Positions 23,378 through 34,848 of a stretch of DNA of 64,000 nt are shown here, in pieces. A program made the translations under genes and the position numbers. The notes beneath the pieces are model-generated. The model saw only the letters and a program-made list of their open reading frames with translations. It had not been told where the DNA came from and did no database searches. This DNA is from Acanthacorydalis orientalis. Taxonomy: Eukaryota; Arthropoda; Insecta; Megaloptera; Corydalidae. The stretch's first letter is position 1. Every line of letters begins with the position of its first letter. The DNA lies in NCBI GenBank assembly GCA_034766995.1, contig CM068315.1, positions 54,749,556 to 54,813,555 on the forward strand, given 5' to 3'.

Positions 23378-24446
23378 TTTAAAGATCAACAATCGGCTTT
23401 GTATAGTCAAATAAAGTGGTTGATTCTATATTTAAAATAGTGTAATAATTTAAAAATGTAAGAATTATCTTAATTAGTAGTAAACCTGTCTTTCTAAAGT
23501 TCTGTATATTTAAGAAACACGTTTCTAATACAATTAGAAAATATCATATTTCAGCAATGAATATTGATAATGAATACGAAAATTATTAGTGAATAAATTG
23601 TAGATTAATAGACAGATATTTTATTTTTTTAAAAAAATAGAAGATGTAAAATAATATTCAATAGAATAACAGTTTCAAATAGTTCTTTTATAATATTATT
23701 AGTATTTTAATTATATACTATCTTCTTCTTAGACTGAAAACTTTGCTCTTCTTTTTATAAAGTTATAAAGAGCTTACGAACAATGAATAACAAATAGATA
23801 TAAAAATAAGAAAAAACGGTAAAAAAACATTATATTGTATTCATTTTTTTTTAATTCTATACGAATAATGTCTAGACTATTGAAATTCGTCTCCGGTTTA
23901 AGAAATTTAATTATACAAGTTTGTTATGAAGATTAATCGGATCAAAACATAAAAAAAAAATATATAAACTGTCTATAGCATATCTTTTTGTGCCACTTGT
24001 CACCTTCTGCAATACTGTTTCAGATGTAAAATGATATTTTTGTAATTCGGTGCCTGCACATTATAGTATTTACCCAGACACGACAGACAAACAAGAGAAG
24101 TTTGAAACTGATGTTGACAAATGAGAAAATAAACAGCCCGCCCGGGAGGAAGCTTCGAACAGAATGACAGCAAGTTTTCTCAATCTAAGTTTTTCACCGT
24201 ACATGACGTATATCTACCACGTTGCCATAATTCTGTTATCTTTTTTCAACATCTCTTTGTCATTGCATACTTCATTCTCGAATTTCTTATCGTATTCGAT
24301 TCTATTTTATGAAGACTTTTTATATAGATCTCTAGCGTTCGGCACAGAAATATCTGAAAATCTGTCAACTCTTTAAGTTACGACGGAACATTTTTTCATA
24401 TATTTGAATCTATTCTCCTAGAACGTCTTTTATTTAAATTGCATCA

Positions 24447-24450
<4 letters not shown>

Positions 24451-24495
<45 letters not shown>

Positions 24496-24508
24496 ATATA
24501 TATATATT
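24451..24508. repeat. (TA)n microsatellite with TG interruptions
   Basis: TA runs broken twice by TGTATATATG. Confidence 0.9.
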
Positions 24509-25659
24509 TATTTTCTAGAAAATACACTTAATTATAAAATATTACAGAGATAAATCTACTCATATTTTACATGAAAAACTAGAAACAGTGACAGTACAAT
24601 TACATTCCAGACAAATGTATTGTATAAGTACAACAAGAAAGATGGTTATTTCGTTTCCACTAAATTAAAACTTGAGAAACAACTCGTGAATAATAAATTA
24701 TTTCAGTGATAATAATAAAATAAATCTATTTGTTTTTAAATTGTCAGTTTAAATTTTTTTATTACACTGTAGTATATATATATATATATACAAAGAGAGC
24801 GAAAAATTTTGAATGTTTATTTTTTCCTTTTCTACACATGCAATATAAGGGTGTAAGTCTTTTCTTTGTTTTAAATTAATAAGGCAAATGAGATTATAAG
24901 CTATATTTAAATCAAAATTTTTAAATATAGTACAGTCAAATAAGAGTTTAATTTTTTTTTGTTTATAAAAAAATAAACAATAAGAAATATATTTAATAAG
25001 ATAACACAATTAGTTTTTTGAGAACAAAAGAAGGATAAAATCTAATAAAAAAATCATATTAAAAATTCTAGCAAATTATGAATATTTAGTCACAAATTAG
25101 AATATAATTATTGAAAATATGTGAATTCATAAAATATTAAAAATAGTTAATCTGCTTTTAAACAAAATTTCGAGAAAGAGTATTCTCAGATAAACACAGA
25201 TTTAATTAAAACGAAAAATATATCAAAGAAAATGAGGATTGCATTTTGAAAGCAGATGGTGCCGTTATTGGAATGCCATGTAGAATTAATTATTTAATAA
25301 GAAGAACAAAGTAATTTTTACAAAATATTAGTTGTAAAATGTTTACAAAATAGTAAATTAATAAGTTTTCTTAAAATCAATTGGTTTTCAAAAGAAAAGC
25401 TGGTAAAATTCAAAAGGTGAATATGTCTTGACCACGTTTGTATATTTTTCACACAAATATATTTTGCTGATAATGATTACATTGTCAAAAAATACTCATT
25501 ATCTATAGTCAAAAATGAACGTTAATTAATTCTTAACTTTAATTTTGGTCCGAAAAATTAACTAAGCCACAGAACTAATAACTATATTGTCACACCTATA
25601 TTATTATATATAGCCATGAATGAATTGTATTTTAATTACACTCATCTTAGATCTAGGTA

Positions 25660-25693
25660 ATATATATATAATATACATATATATATATATAAT

Positions 25694-25737
<44 letters not shown>
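25660..25737. repeat. (TA)n microsatellite with AATATACATA interruptions
   Basis: Two short interrupted runs, then about 40 bp of pure TA. Confidence 0.9.
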
Positions 25738-25739
<2 letters not shown>

Positions 25740-26093
25740 GTGTTTATGACATTTTTCATTAATCATGAAATGTCAGGAAAGTTTTAAAGCGATGAACGTT
25801 ACACCTGATCCCTCAAATATAGTCAGTTGATCTACTTGATAGATAACTTGAACTTCTCAGAATGTTAAGTGAAGACACTTTAAAATACAGACTATTATTT
25901 CATATTATAGAACAGCTTGATATTCAAAATGAATTGATATAAAAAATAAATGAAACTTAATTAATTAGAGAACTTCGATTTTGTTTCTACATTTAATATA
26001 AATTAAAATTTTAATTGTTTTCAGTTAGTATTAAGCATAACTGTTTTATAATATCTTTAATAACAAGTCTATTATGATATTGTTTTTTAAACT

Positions 26094-26195
26094 CAGAATG
26101 AGAATGCATTTTCGTATTAAAATAATATTTATCACCAGAAAATGGAAATGTTAGTACTTCATTTTAAAGTTATGTTTCAAATGGTTTTTAAATTA
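26094..26195 (+). repeat. Repeat X, copy 1, abutting a mariner end
   Basis: It runs from CAGAATGAGAATGCATTTTC through TATTTATCACCAGAAAATGG to TTTTTAAATTAT. The same sequence, inverted, lies at 47531-47628 at about 85-90 percent identity by eye. In both places it stops exactly at the 5' end of a TTAGGTTGGT-type mariner. Confidence 0.7.
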
Positions 26196-26355
26196 TTAGG
26201 TTGGTAGGAAAATGATTGTGGTTTTATTTCATTTTTACTATCATTTTAAAATCCAATGTTCGATCTGTATTTCGGTAATATCCACTTTAGTTTTAATATA
26301 AATTTTGGTTCTAATTGGACTATTGAATTAAAGATGGAAAAGAAATAAACAATAT
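26196..26355 (+). mobile_element. 5' end of a TTAGGTTGGT-type mariner
   Basis: It starts TTAGGTTGGTAGGAAAATGA, then TTGTGGTTTTATTTC, and runs through the 5' leader (TCATTTTAAAATCCAATG, TTTCGGTAATATCCACTTTA, GACTATTGAATTAAAG) to the start ATGGAAAAGAAATAA, where a stop follows Met-Glu-Lys-Lys. Similarity to the family ends shortly after. The leader is the same as in the elements at 44.0 and 47.5 kb. Confidence 0.7.
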
Positions 26356-27722
26356 TGTTACTCGACCATTAGAGTACGATAAGAAAGTAACATTTTGTCA
26401 ACTAGTAAATTTTATAAAAATATAAATAATAATATTATTTAAAAATATATAAAAATAAGATATTGAAAATAATTTTTTTTTTATTTTTTCTACTCATTAT
26501 CTATAAAATTAATAAAAAACAACTAAATTTCAGTTCAACTTTAAAAACTCTAATGTATATCGTGTGTTTTAAATAATATAAGGAGTTCCAATGGCTTTTA
26601 ACGGTAACTGTTCTGTTTCAAATATTCTGACAGTTTAAATAAATCTTAAAAAATAAAATTTATTTAGAAAAAGTTAATTAGATTTTCAGATATTCAGTTT
26701 CTTAAAAAAAGTATCAATTTTTATCTTTTAGAAAAAAACATTTTCAGAAACATTCTTCAATATTTTTAAAAAAAAATTAATGTATTCTGAAGAAATGTGT
26801 AAAAATTTAATATATTTAATATAATCTGTACTGGAAAATAGAAGAAAACGAAATAAATATAATTACTTTACGTGTAAATTTTTACACAAAAAAAAAATAA
26901 AAAGACTGTATATTTCTTCACTTTCTTTTATATATTATTTTATAAACTCGGAACAAGATTATGTCTTATATGAAAAAAACCTGATGTCGAGCTGTAAATA
27001 AATATTAAATAAGCGTATCTGAGAATATTTTAATGAATTCATAAAAGTCGACATATTTTTTAAATTTAGATTTCGTCAAGTAACTCGAACAGATGTAAAG
27101 CACTTGTTATAATTACATTCAATATTAAAATAATTTAAAATTATTCCGTATTCGCTTAAAAGTACAGTCAATTCTATTAAAAATCACCATCACGGAATGT
27201 ACGAATATTGTTTGGAAATATAAGACCAGTACATATGCTAGATTAACCTTTTATATAGACCTTCTGAATTGTCGATCATCAAGGACAATATAGCAAAATA
27301 CATAAATACATGCTCACACACACACTCATACTATGGGTATATCACACACAGGATGGTACATTTTATTTCATTACTGCTATTAAGCGATGTGTGAGCTGAA
27401 TGTTGTATTTAATTATCCTTTCGCTTGATTGTGTTCCACTTTGAAATGTAAATGGTCCTCAGCGACACCATGCCACTAAGTGGATGAAAAAGTTCTCTTT
27501 TTTTTCTCTCTTGTGCTTTTACGAGAACGCTCCACACGTTCACTAACAGAATATTCAGGTCAAGTATTTGTTTTTTTCCTGATTTCGTTCGTTTCTAGAA
27601 TTCGTTCTTATTTAAATAAGTTATATTAGCTTTTAAAACGTCTTCGTGCTCAAGTTGTATCAGTAATGAAATTTATATACTTGTATGAAAGTGCTTCCAT
27701 ACACAAAAGTGTTTTATTTATT

Positions 27723-27724
<2 letters not shown>

Positions 27725-27762
<38 letters not shown>
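27725..27762. repeat. (TA)n microsatellite
   Basis: About 38 bp of TA, directly followed by CCGTATATCATGG. Confidence 0.95.
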
Positions 27763-27764
<2 letters not shown>

Positions 27765-27935
27765 GTATATCATGGTGTATAAGACGATCTACGTATAGAA
27801 GAGATCAAAATTTTAAGATAAAATTTATTAAATTTACTAAGTAAAAATTTACTAAATTGAACACCTCTTTCACATGTTAAAATAAAATCTTATGTACAAA
27901 ATTAAAATTAAGGGAATTTGGTGTTGAAATTGGTA
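27763..27935. repeat. Dispersed repeat with TATAAGACG motif, copy 2
   Basis: CCGTATATCATGGTGTATAA then GACGATC, GATCAAAATTTTAAGATAAA and GAACACCTCTTTCA, matching copy 1 at 20.79 kb. Such a start is reminiscent of DNA-transposon termini, but the family was not identified. Confidence 0.5.
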
Positions 27936-27964
27936 TTCTTAAAAAATACTATGATTAAGTTTCA

Positions 27965-27966
<2 letters not shown>

Positions 27967-28012
<46 letters not shown>
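27967..28012. repeat. (TA)n microsatellite
   Basis: About 45 bp of TA repeat. Confidence 0.95.
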
Positions 28013-28014
<2 letters not shown>

Positions 28015-28117
28015 ATAAAATTGCTGTGACATTTACAATTTAGTTCAAAGTTTACATATGAGGTTTCTGTCTCTCATATATAAATATATCATTGTTTCGA
28101 TTTGTTTCACATAAATT

Positions 28118-28120
<3 letters not shown>

Positions 28121-28151
<31 letters not shown>
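28121..28151. repeat. (TA)n microsatellite
   Basis: About 30 bp of TA repeat. Confidence 0.95.
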
Positions 28152-28155
<4 letters not shown>

Positions 28156-28287
28156 GTTAATTGTTATTTTCCATTTGTATACATTTAAATTTTAAAACAC
28201 AGTAAATAATAAAGCATTACATTTAGTTATGTTATGTTTGCATTGTCTTACAGGTTTTGATATATTTATAATCCAAATGAGTATATG

Positions 28288-28290
<3 letters not shown>

Positions 28291-28342
<52 letters not shown>

Positions 28343-28346
28343 TATA
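28291..28346. repeat. (TA)n microsatellite
   Basis: About 48 bp of TA, then AAATATATAA. Confidence 0.95.
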
Positions 28347-28681
28347 ATCGTTTTAGGAACATTATGAAAATAATGGATACAAAATTAAATAATACAGGAG
28401 GTTAGTTTTCAGTATTGTCAATGTGTCTGTATCAACATTGTAGATTAGTTTTAACAACAGATAAAAATTAGAGAAAAATGTAAATAATGATAATAAATTT
28501 GTAAATTAATTATAATTACGAATTAGAATTTATTGCGATATTATAATTTAAAATAAATTTAAAAATACATTCAATAAATTTATAAGGTGTTTGAATAATA
28601 AACTGATCGAAATATTTTTTATTTCATTATTTTCTTATATTCTATTTGATTAAAATTCAGTTTTATTTAGTAATGATAGAA

Positions 28682-28689
<8 letters not shown>

Positions 28690-28722
<33 letters not shown>
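28690..28722. repeat. (TA)n microsatellite
   Basis: About 33 bp of TA. The flanking phrase GATAGAAATACATCTTATAT resembles CGACAAAAATACATCTCACAT-type sequence before the tract at 28.98 kb, so the two loci may be old duplicates. Confidence 0.85.
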
Positions 28723-28724
<2 letters not shown>

Positions 28725-28971
28725 TAAAAAAAGTTCTTTATAAAAATAAATTACGTAATAGATTAATTTTAAATATTTTCATGTTACATTAATGTTGAAA
28801 GTTAGCTTTGTCAAAAGTAAAAAATTAAAACAAATTTAATATAAAATGATTTTCCGATATATTAAAAATTAAGTTAAACAGAATTAACTGAAGTTCTGAT
28901 TTTGACTTGTTTTTTTAATGTTTTATTTAATTTAAATTCGTTTATATTTCATAATGACAAAAATACATCTC

Positions 28972-29074
<103 letters not shown>

Positions 29075-29667
29075 CAGTTGCTATCATGTATAGCTATTCT
29101 GTCGTTATTTCCTGTTCTGCGAAAAAAGGAAATGTTAATTACAAATAGATTGTCCTGCCACAAATATTAGCTGATCAAGTAAATATTTGATGTTCTGTGA
29201 AATGCGATATGTTTATGAAACACTCTGCATATATTAAAACACATTCATGTATTATTTGTTAATTTTGAATAAAAATGATAAAAATATTTTTTTATTAAAG
29301 GAAAAAATGTATTTGTACAACGAAAACTATTTTTCATTTTCATATTAATGCATGAATGAAAAATGAAGCGTTAGAAATAGTTAAACAATATTAGTAAGAG
29401 CTCTAATTAAAATACAATGGTCTAGAATAGTGACAATTTATAAATAATAAAATGAATAATATTCAACATCTCTGAATTTGTATAATTTTTTTAAAGTGTT
29501 AAACTAATAATAATTATTTACTTTGAGTACGATACTGGATTTTATTATTATCGATGTTAAAAAATTTATATACAACAAAGAATATTTTTTTTTCATATTA
29601 ATAATTTATAAAATTGTCTTGTATCCACCTACTAACCAACCTATTTAATTATACACTTTCATGTAAC

Positions 29668-29670
<3 letters not shown>

Positions 29671-29720
<50 letters not shown>
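29671..29720. repeat. (TA)n microsatellite
   Basis: About 48 bp of TA repeat. Confidence 0.95.
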
Positions 29721-29722
<2 letters not shown>

Positions 29723-29912
29723 GTTAATTATAATTATTTGATATTTAATTAACTTTCATTGTTAATGAATTCTGTTTCTAATTAAGTTCAAGTTATTAAT
29801 TGAATATTCGATTATTTTAAAAATAGAAAATCTATATCCAGTACAAATGTTTAGTTTGCTTGGTTGTTATAAAACAGACCATATAAATTATTAAATATTT
29901 GCTTCTTAATGC

Positions 29913-29916
<4 letters not shown>

Positions 29917-29946
<30 letters not shown>
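29917..29946. repeat. (TA)n microsatellite
   Basis: About 29 bp of TA repeat. Confidence 0.9.
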
Positions 29947-29951
<5 letters not shown>

Positions 29952-30745
29952 ATATGAGTGTGTATATATGTGTTATTGTATATAGTTGGAAAGTTATATT
30001 ATTTAATAATAAATCAACAATTTACAAAAAGCAGGTAAAAATGTTATATGATGGTAATAAAGTAATTTGTTTAAAAATGTACTTTTTTTATAAAAAAATA
30101 CTTTATTAATTTCTTTCGGTTTAAATGATCCTTATTACTGTTATTTTATATTATTTTTATAAATTCCAGACTGATTATTATAATAAAAAAGTTTATAATA
30201 AATCAATGTAAATGAAAGACAAAAGCAAATTATTAATGAATGAAATAAATACTCTTATGAAAATATCTGCTTTTTCAATAGTTAAAACGTCTCAAGAATA
30301 ATAAAATACCGGATTTTTATAATAAATTCTTTTTTGTTTTTAAAAAAAAAGTGTTTATAGTTAATAAAAAATCGGTTTTTATTAATTTTACAAGATGATT
30401 GTTCCTTAAGTCAGCAAAAAAGAACATCAAACATTTTGTCAACAAAATCATGAAACTTTCTGAATTTTTAATTCATCGTTAATTTTTTTTTTTTTAATAG
30501 AAATTGTTTACTTTAAAAGTTATATGTAAAAAATTTGTTGGTTTTCTGAAAAACAAAAAAGTGTAAACAATAGCAGTTATAATTTTTTTAATTTCTACTA
30601 TAGATAATACTTATAAAAAATGTAAAATATTACCCTAAAAATCATTCTACAATATTTCTCAAAAAAAAAACTAAAAAGATATAAACTAACAACTAACAAG
30701 ACTGAAAGAGTTAAAATATAGTTTTCTAGTAATAATCAAATTTAT

Positions 30746-30748
<3 letters not shown>

Positions 30749-30802
<54 letters not shown>
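30749..30802. repeat. (TA)n microsatellite
   Basis: About 54 bp of TA repeat. Confidence 0.95.
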
Positions 30803-30805
<3 letters not shown>

Positions 30806-31111
30806 GTTTAAATAATTAAATAATTTTTGTGCACCGAAACATTAATATTATTTATTCACTAATAAGGGTAATTATTAACATCATTGTTCCATTTTATCGC
30901 AATTATTTTCTCTTGGACCACTTTTGAAAAGATAAACTACAACCTTGATAAGTCAATAACTATACTTTTCTAATATTTTACGTATATGTATGTAATGAAA
31001 ATATTCTTGAATGAGTTCAAAATAAAATATTTAGAAAATACTGCAAAATTCACTTAGTTACAATAAAGTTAAAGGCTTTGTTGTTTGAAAAAAATATCAT
31101 TTTGTATGTAA

Positions 31112-31118
<7 letters not shown>

Positions 31119-31155
<37 letters not shown>
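31119..31155. repeat. (TA)n microsatellite
   Basis: About 36 bp of TA, 36 bp before the MITE-B element. Confidence 0.95.
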
Positions 31156-31156
<1 letters not shown>

Positions 31157-31190
31157 AACAAATATTTATCTATATTGATATAAGTATGTA

Positions 31191-31400
31191 TAGGTGATTC
31201 AGAATAGGCTTCCACATGAAAGTATTTAAAAATCACAATTTTTTTTTAAAAAAACGTTATCTTCCATTTAGTATTCTAGTTCAATTCTGTTTTAGTATTG
31301 AATTGAACAAAAAAACTAAATAAAAAGTAACATGATATTTCTTAAACACTCTGCGTCTCTTTTTAATACTTCCATGTGAAAGCCTAAATTGAATCACCTA
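31191..31400. mobile_element. MITE-B, 210 bp with inverted ends
   Basis: The left end is TAGGTGATTCAGAATAGGCT then TCCACATGAAAGTATT. The right end read inward is TAGGTGATTCAATTTAGGCT then TTCACATGGAAGTATT. The flanks are TA on both sides. It has no coding capacity. A related single end is at 18430. Confidence 0.75.
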
Positions 31401-31990
31401 TATATGTGTAAATAAAGTACATATACTTTATAGGTAAACATATATATTCCATAAAAATATAAATTTCAGTAACATTTTATTTAACAATATTTATTTTCCT
31501 ATTATTTACTTTTCAGATATCTTCAATTTTCTTTGACCTATGTTTCTAACGAGAGGTGAATGGTCTCTTATATATAAGAAAATATAGGTGAGTGTATATG
31601 TGATATTTTTTTGAAATCATTTTCATTTATTATAACAATTATGTTATAATTGTGTATGTAAATATATATATATATACATATACATAAAAAGATAAATATA
31701 TTTTTATATTATTTTTTATCATTCTGATATTTACACAAGTATTTTTAAATGTAATAAAATGTCAGCTTGAAAGAAAACTGCTCATCTCTGTGATTTAAGA
31801 ATATTAAAATATTTTATGAACTAGTTTTAAAACTTTTATGTATTCTAATAATATAAAATATAATCATATATTATATAGTAGTAGTACCAGTGACATAATA
31901 TCAGCAGAACTTTTTGAAATGAAATAAAATATCAAATAAAAGAAGAAAATTTATGAATTCATCACTAGTAAAAGCCGAAGCGTAATCGTA

Positions 31991-32013
31991 TACATACACA
32001 CACACATATATAT

Positions 32014-32082
<69 letters not shown>
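31991..32082. repeat. (CA)n/(TA)n compound microsatellite
   Basis: Alternating CA and TA blocks, then about 52 bp of pure TA. Confidence 0.95.
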
Positions 32083-32084
<2 letters not shown>

Positions 32085-32603
32085 GTTCACAATTTTAAAA
32101 ATTTTGGTGAAATATAAAACGTTTGTTGTGCGACAGTAATTAAATACGACATTCAATGATCATCTGTTTTTAAAAAATCGACAATTAATTTGATTTCTAT
32201 TTAGTTTATAAATTTTATAAGATTTATATTAAATTTTCTATTAAATAATTATTAATAATATCTTTAGATCTGCTTTATTACAGATAGTGTTTGTAGATTT
32301 ACTTATTTTTGACACAAGTAGATTTTTATTAATTTCTTGAATTGAAATCTTAAAATATACATATATGTTTCAGTTTTTTCTGCAAACAGTCGAAGTTAGA
32401 GTATAATGTGTATATGTAAAATTTGCGATTATTGAATTATGTGAGATTGGAACAAAATACTATGTTATAATTTAGAATAAGTTTGTCTTTTGTACAACTC
32501 TTTTACTTTTTCGTTGAATACTAAGCACTTATACTACTTTTAAATATATTTTTAATATAAAATCATATGTTTTACATTAATCAGACCGAAATATAATAAA
32601 AGT

Positions 32604-32843
32604 TTAGACAAATTCGAAATCGAATTCAAACAATTGTAATCGAAACGAGTTGAAATAAAAATTGTTTAATCAGGAAATAATTAAACTCTTATGTAAGTAG
32701 AAAAATATATGAAAGAACACCACATTGAGTTAGACAAATTCGAAATAGAATTGAAACAATTGGAATCAAAAAACGTTAAAATAAAAATTGTTTAATCAGG
32801 AAATAATTAAACCCTTATGTAAGTAGGAAAATATATGAAAGGA
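32604..32843. repeat. Tandem duplication, period 126 bp
   Basis: Unit 1 starts at 32604 and unit 2 at 32730, both with TTAGACAAATTCGAAAT. They share TTTAATCAGGAAATAATTAA and TTATGTAAGTAG.AAAATATA. Identity is about 90 percent by eye, and the second unit is slightly incomplete. Confidence 0.85.
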
Positions 32844-33329
32844 GCATTTATAGAGTCACATTTTTCGAATTATTTTCAATTAACTACAAATGAACATTGT
32901 AATTAACAATGTAAAAATTATTGTTTTAGAAATCGAAAGACTGCAAAAACTACAAACACGTTGCATATACGATATAAATATAGAAATAAAATTTGCAATT
33001 TGTAAGTTTATATTTGTATGTTTTATTAGAGAAATATTAGAATGATAAAGAAAGAAAAAAAATAAGAATGATAAAAAAGACACGGATATTAGAGTACCTC
33101 TCGTGTTGTTATTTTCATTTATTTTAATTATTTTTATTTTATTTTTTTTTGTATTCTATGTGTGTGTTTTATAAAAGAGTTTGTTTTGATGAATCATGTA
33201 TGAACCAAGAAAAAAGAATGAAAAAATCTATATTAATTTGTTAAAGAACATAAACAAACATTCGCAATTACCATTACAAATGAAATTGTATATTAAACAC
33301 ATATTTCTTACGTGCACCAGAAAACCGCT

Positions 33330-33560
33330 ATCAGTGAAATTAGATTTCGCGACAAACGTCAGTTGTTTGTTTTCACTGTATGAACGTGTATCGACCGAAT
33401 CGCGCGGGTTGCCGACACATACTGATGCTGGGATAATGTCTGAGAGCAGTGGATGGCGTCGAAGCCAGGCGCCGCGGCGGCGTGCTTCAGCGAATACTAG
33501 CTGAATGTGCGTCGACGAACAGGGCCTTCAAGCAGGACGCACTATTTATTTCAGGGCATT
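33330..33560. other. GC-rich, CpG-rich island
   Basis: The most GC-rich patch in the window (for example CGAATCGCGCGGGTTGCCGA, AGGCGCCGCGGCGGCGTGC). The plus strand is open to 33504 (ends SQAPRRRASANTS), but its start is buried in AT-rich sequence and the reading is Arg/Ser-rich. It could be a promoter or 5' exon of an unrecognised gene. Confidence 0.35.
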
Positions 33561-34036
33561 TATTATAAACAAGCTGAAAATCCCGTTCAGGAAAATGGGT
33601 ACATTTTTTACACACGTTTTATACATTTTTAATTGCGATCTTGTGCCTTTCATTGACCTAATAAAGAAAAAAAGAGACGTATTTTCGACTTTGGATTTTA
33701 TTAGGATTTTAGTGTGTCGTAAAAAAGATTACTGCATCTGTCTGACAAAGAAATAGGTTTGATGCGTTTTACTACGGCGTATTGCAGTCACAAAACTAAC
33801 ATTATGGACGCAATGACTATAATAAAGTCCGAAAATTAAAGTTTATTAAAGAGTAAAATTTAAAGAGGGAATTTTCAATTTATTTTTAAAACTTAATTAG
33901 AAAAAGTCTTGTTTATCCTGACTCAATCATTGAGAATACAATTTTATCCTCTACCGTAGTATAAATGTGTCATCGCATTTAAAATGCTATGAAATGGTTT
34001 GATATTAATTCTCTTCACTTTGTCATTTCTGGACTA

Positions 34037-34334
34037 ATTCTTCTTCATGACAACACCCGACCACACGTCTCACAAACGATTTTAAAAAATTAAATGAACT
34101 GGGTTATGAAACCTTACCTCATCCACTGTATTCTCTGGATCTGTCTTCGACAGATTACATTTTTTAAAAATATTTGAGTAATTTTCTACTAGAGAAGGTT
34201 TTCAAGCATCAACCCAAAGCACTTTCGATGAATTCATTGATTCCAGGACTCCAGGATTCTATCGTGTAGGAATAAACAAACTCGTTTCCCGTTGGGAGAA
34301 ATGTGTGCAGGCCAATAGTCTTTATTTTGATTAG
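34037..34334 (+). pseudogene. C-terminal mariner transposase, TTAGGTTGGT family
   Basis: Two frames joined by a frameshift in an A-run near 34085 read ILLHDNTRPHVSQTIL, then LNELGYETLPHPLYSLDLSS, TDYIFLK, FDEFIDSRTPGFYRVGINKL and VSRWEKCVQANSLYFD before TAG at 34332-34334. The second (LLHDN) and third (SSTDY) catalytic Asp are kept. The wording is that of the cecropia-type mariners, the group that gave rise to the SETMAR transposase domain. An internal stop and the frameshift make it inactive. The family end follows at 34381. Confidence 0.8.
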
Positions 34335-34380
34335 GAAATATAATTTTTAACTGATATATGCTTCTTTATACTCTATGTGT

Positions 34381-34411
34381 AAAAACCGTAATTATTTTTA
34401 AACCAACCTAA
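34381..34411 (+). mobile_element. 3' end of the TTAGGTTGGT mariner
   Basis: AAAAACCGTAATTATTTTTA then AACCAACCTAA. Read inward it is TTAGGTTGGTTTAAAAATAA. It lies 46 bp beyond the transposase stop, the expected spacing for a mariner 3' terminus. Confidence 0.75.
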
Positions 34412-34439
34412 CATTTTCCGTACAGGAATTTTTGAAAAT

Positions 34440-34473
34440 CGATGGGATATGTGTATCCCGTTAGTAACGAAAG
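34440..34473 (+). mobile_element. piggyBac-like end at a TTAA inside MITE-A
   Basis: The imperfect palindrome GGGATATGTGTATCCC (34443-34458) is followed by GTTAGTAACGAAAGGGTTAA. The TTAA is the one found natively in MITE-A (TGTTTAAGTGCATTTC at 5487-5502), and MITE-A sequence continues straight after it. The design matches the 13.6-kb element: palindrome, short spacer, TTAA. The opposite end was not found. Confidence 0.45.
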
Positions 34474-34810
34474 GGTTAAGTGCATTTCGATGGCTGTTCT
34501 ATCTTCCTCATAATTTTTCTTTATATAACTTCTTTAACGAAGATAACATCACCATTGATACATATAAGCTGAAACCAAAAATAATCAACAATCAATTACT
34601 AAAAATTTTTAATTAGAAATTTTTTTACAGTTGTAGTATGAAAAATTCAATTCTATCTTTCTTTCTCTCTCTCTATCTCTATCTCTCTCTCTCTCTATAT
34701 ATATATATAAATAATGATGCCGTTCCTGTGATTTTTATTTTTTGAAGAGTCATACTCTAACTGAATTGTGTACAGCTTAATAATTTGCGACTGAAATGTT
34801 CAAGCTAAAA
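34474..34810. mobile_element. MITE-A copy 4 and its right-hand continuation, without pogo
   Basis: It starts AGTGCATTTCGATGGCTGT directly after the TTAA, continues with AATCAACAATCAATTACTAA and AAAATTCAATTC, and after a (CT)n-(TA)n tract (34658-34708) runs on as TGATGCCGTTCCTGTGA ... TTGCGACTGAAATGTTC. At 5.46-6.59 kb the same sequence is split by an 805-bp pogo element. Confidence 0.65.
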
Positions 34811-34830
34811 TGCTTGCATCTCAGATTATC

Positions 34831-34848
34831 ATTTTTGCACCAACCTAA
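34831..34848. mobile_element. Solo mariner end
   Basis: ATTTTTGCACCAACCTAA. Read inward it is TTAGGTTGGTGCAAAAAT, the terminus typical of cecropia/Hsmar1-type mariners. Nothing else of the element is visible. Confidence 0.45.

Larger units (their letters stand above)
22630..26093. other. Gene-poor AT-rich stretch
   Basis: No gene or transposon was recognised outside the microsatellites. 24060-24300 has a small GC patch (CAGCCCGCCCGGGAGGAAGC) without a coding frame that could be defended. Confidence 0.5.
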
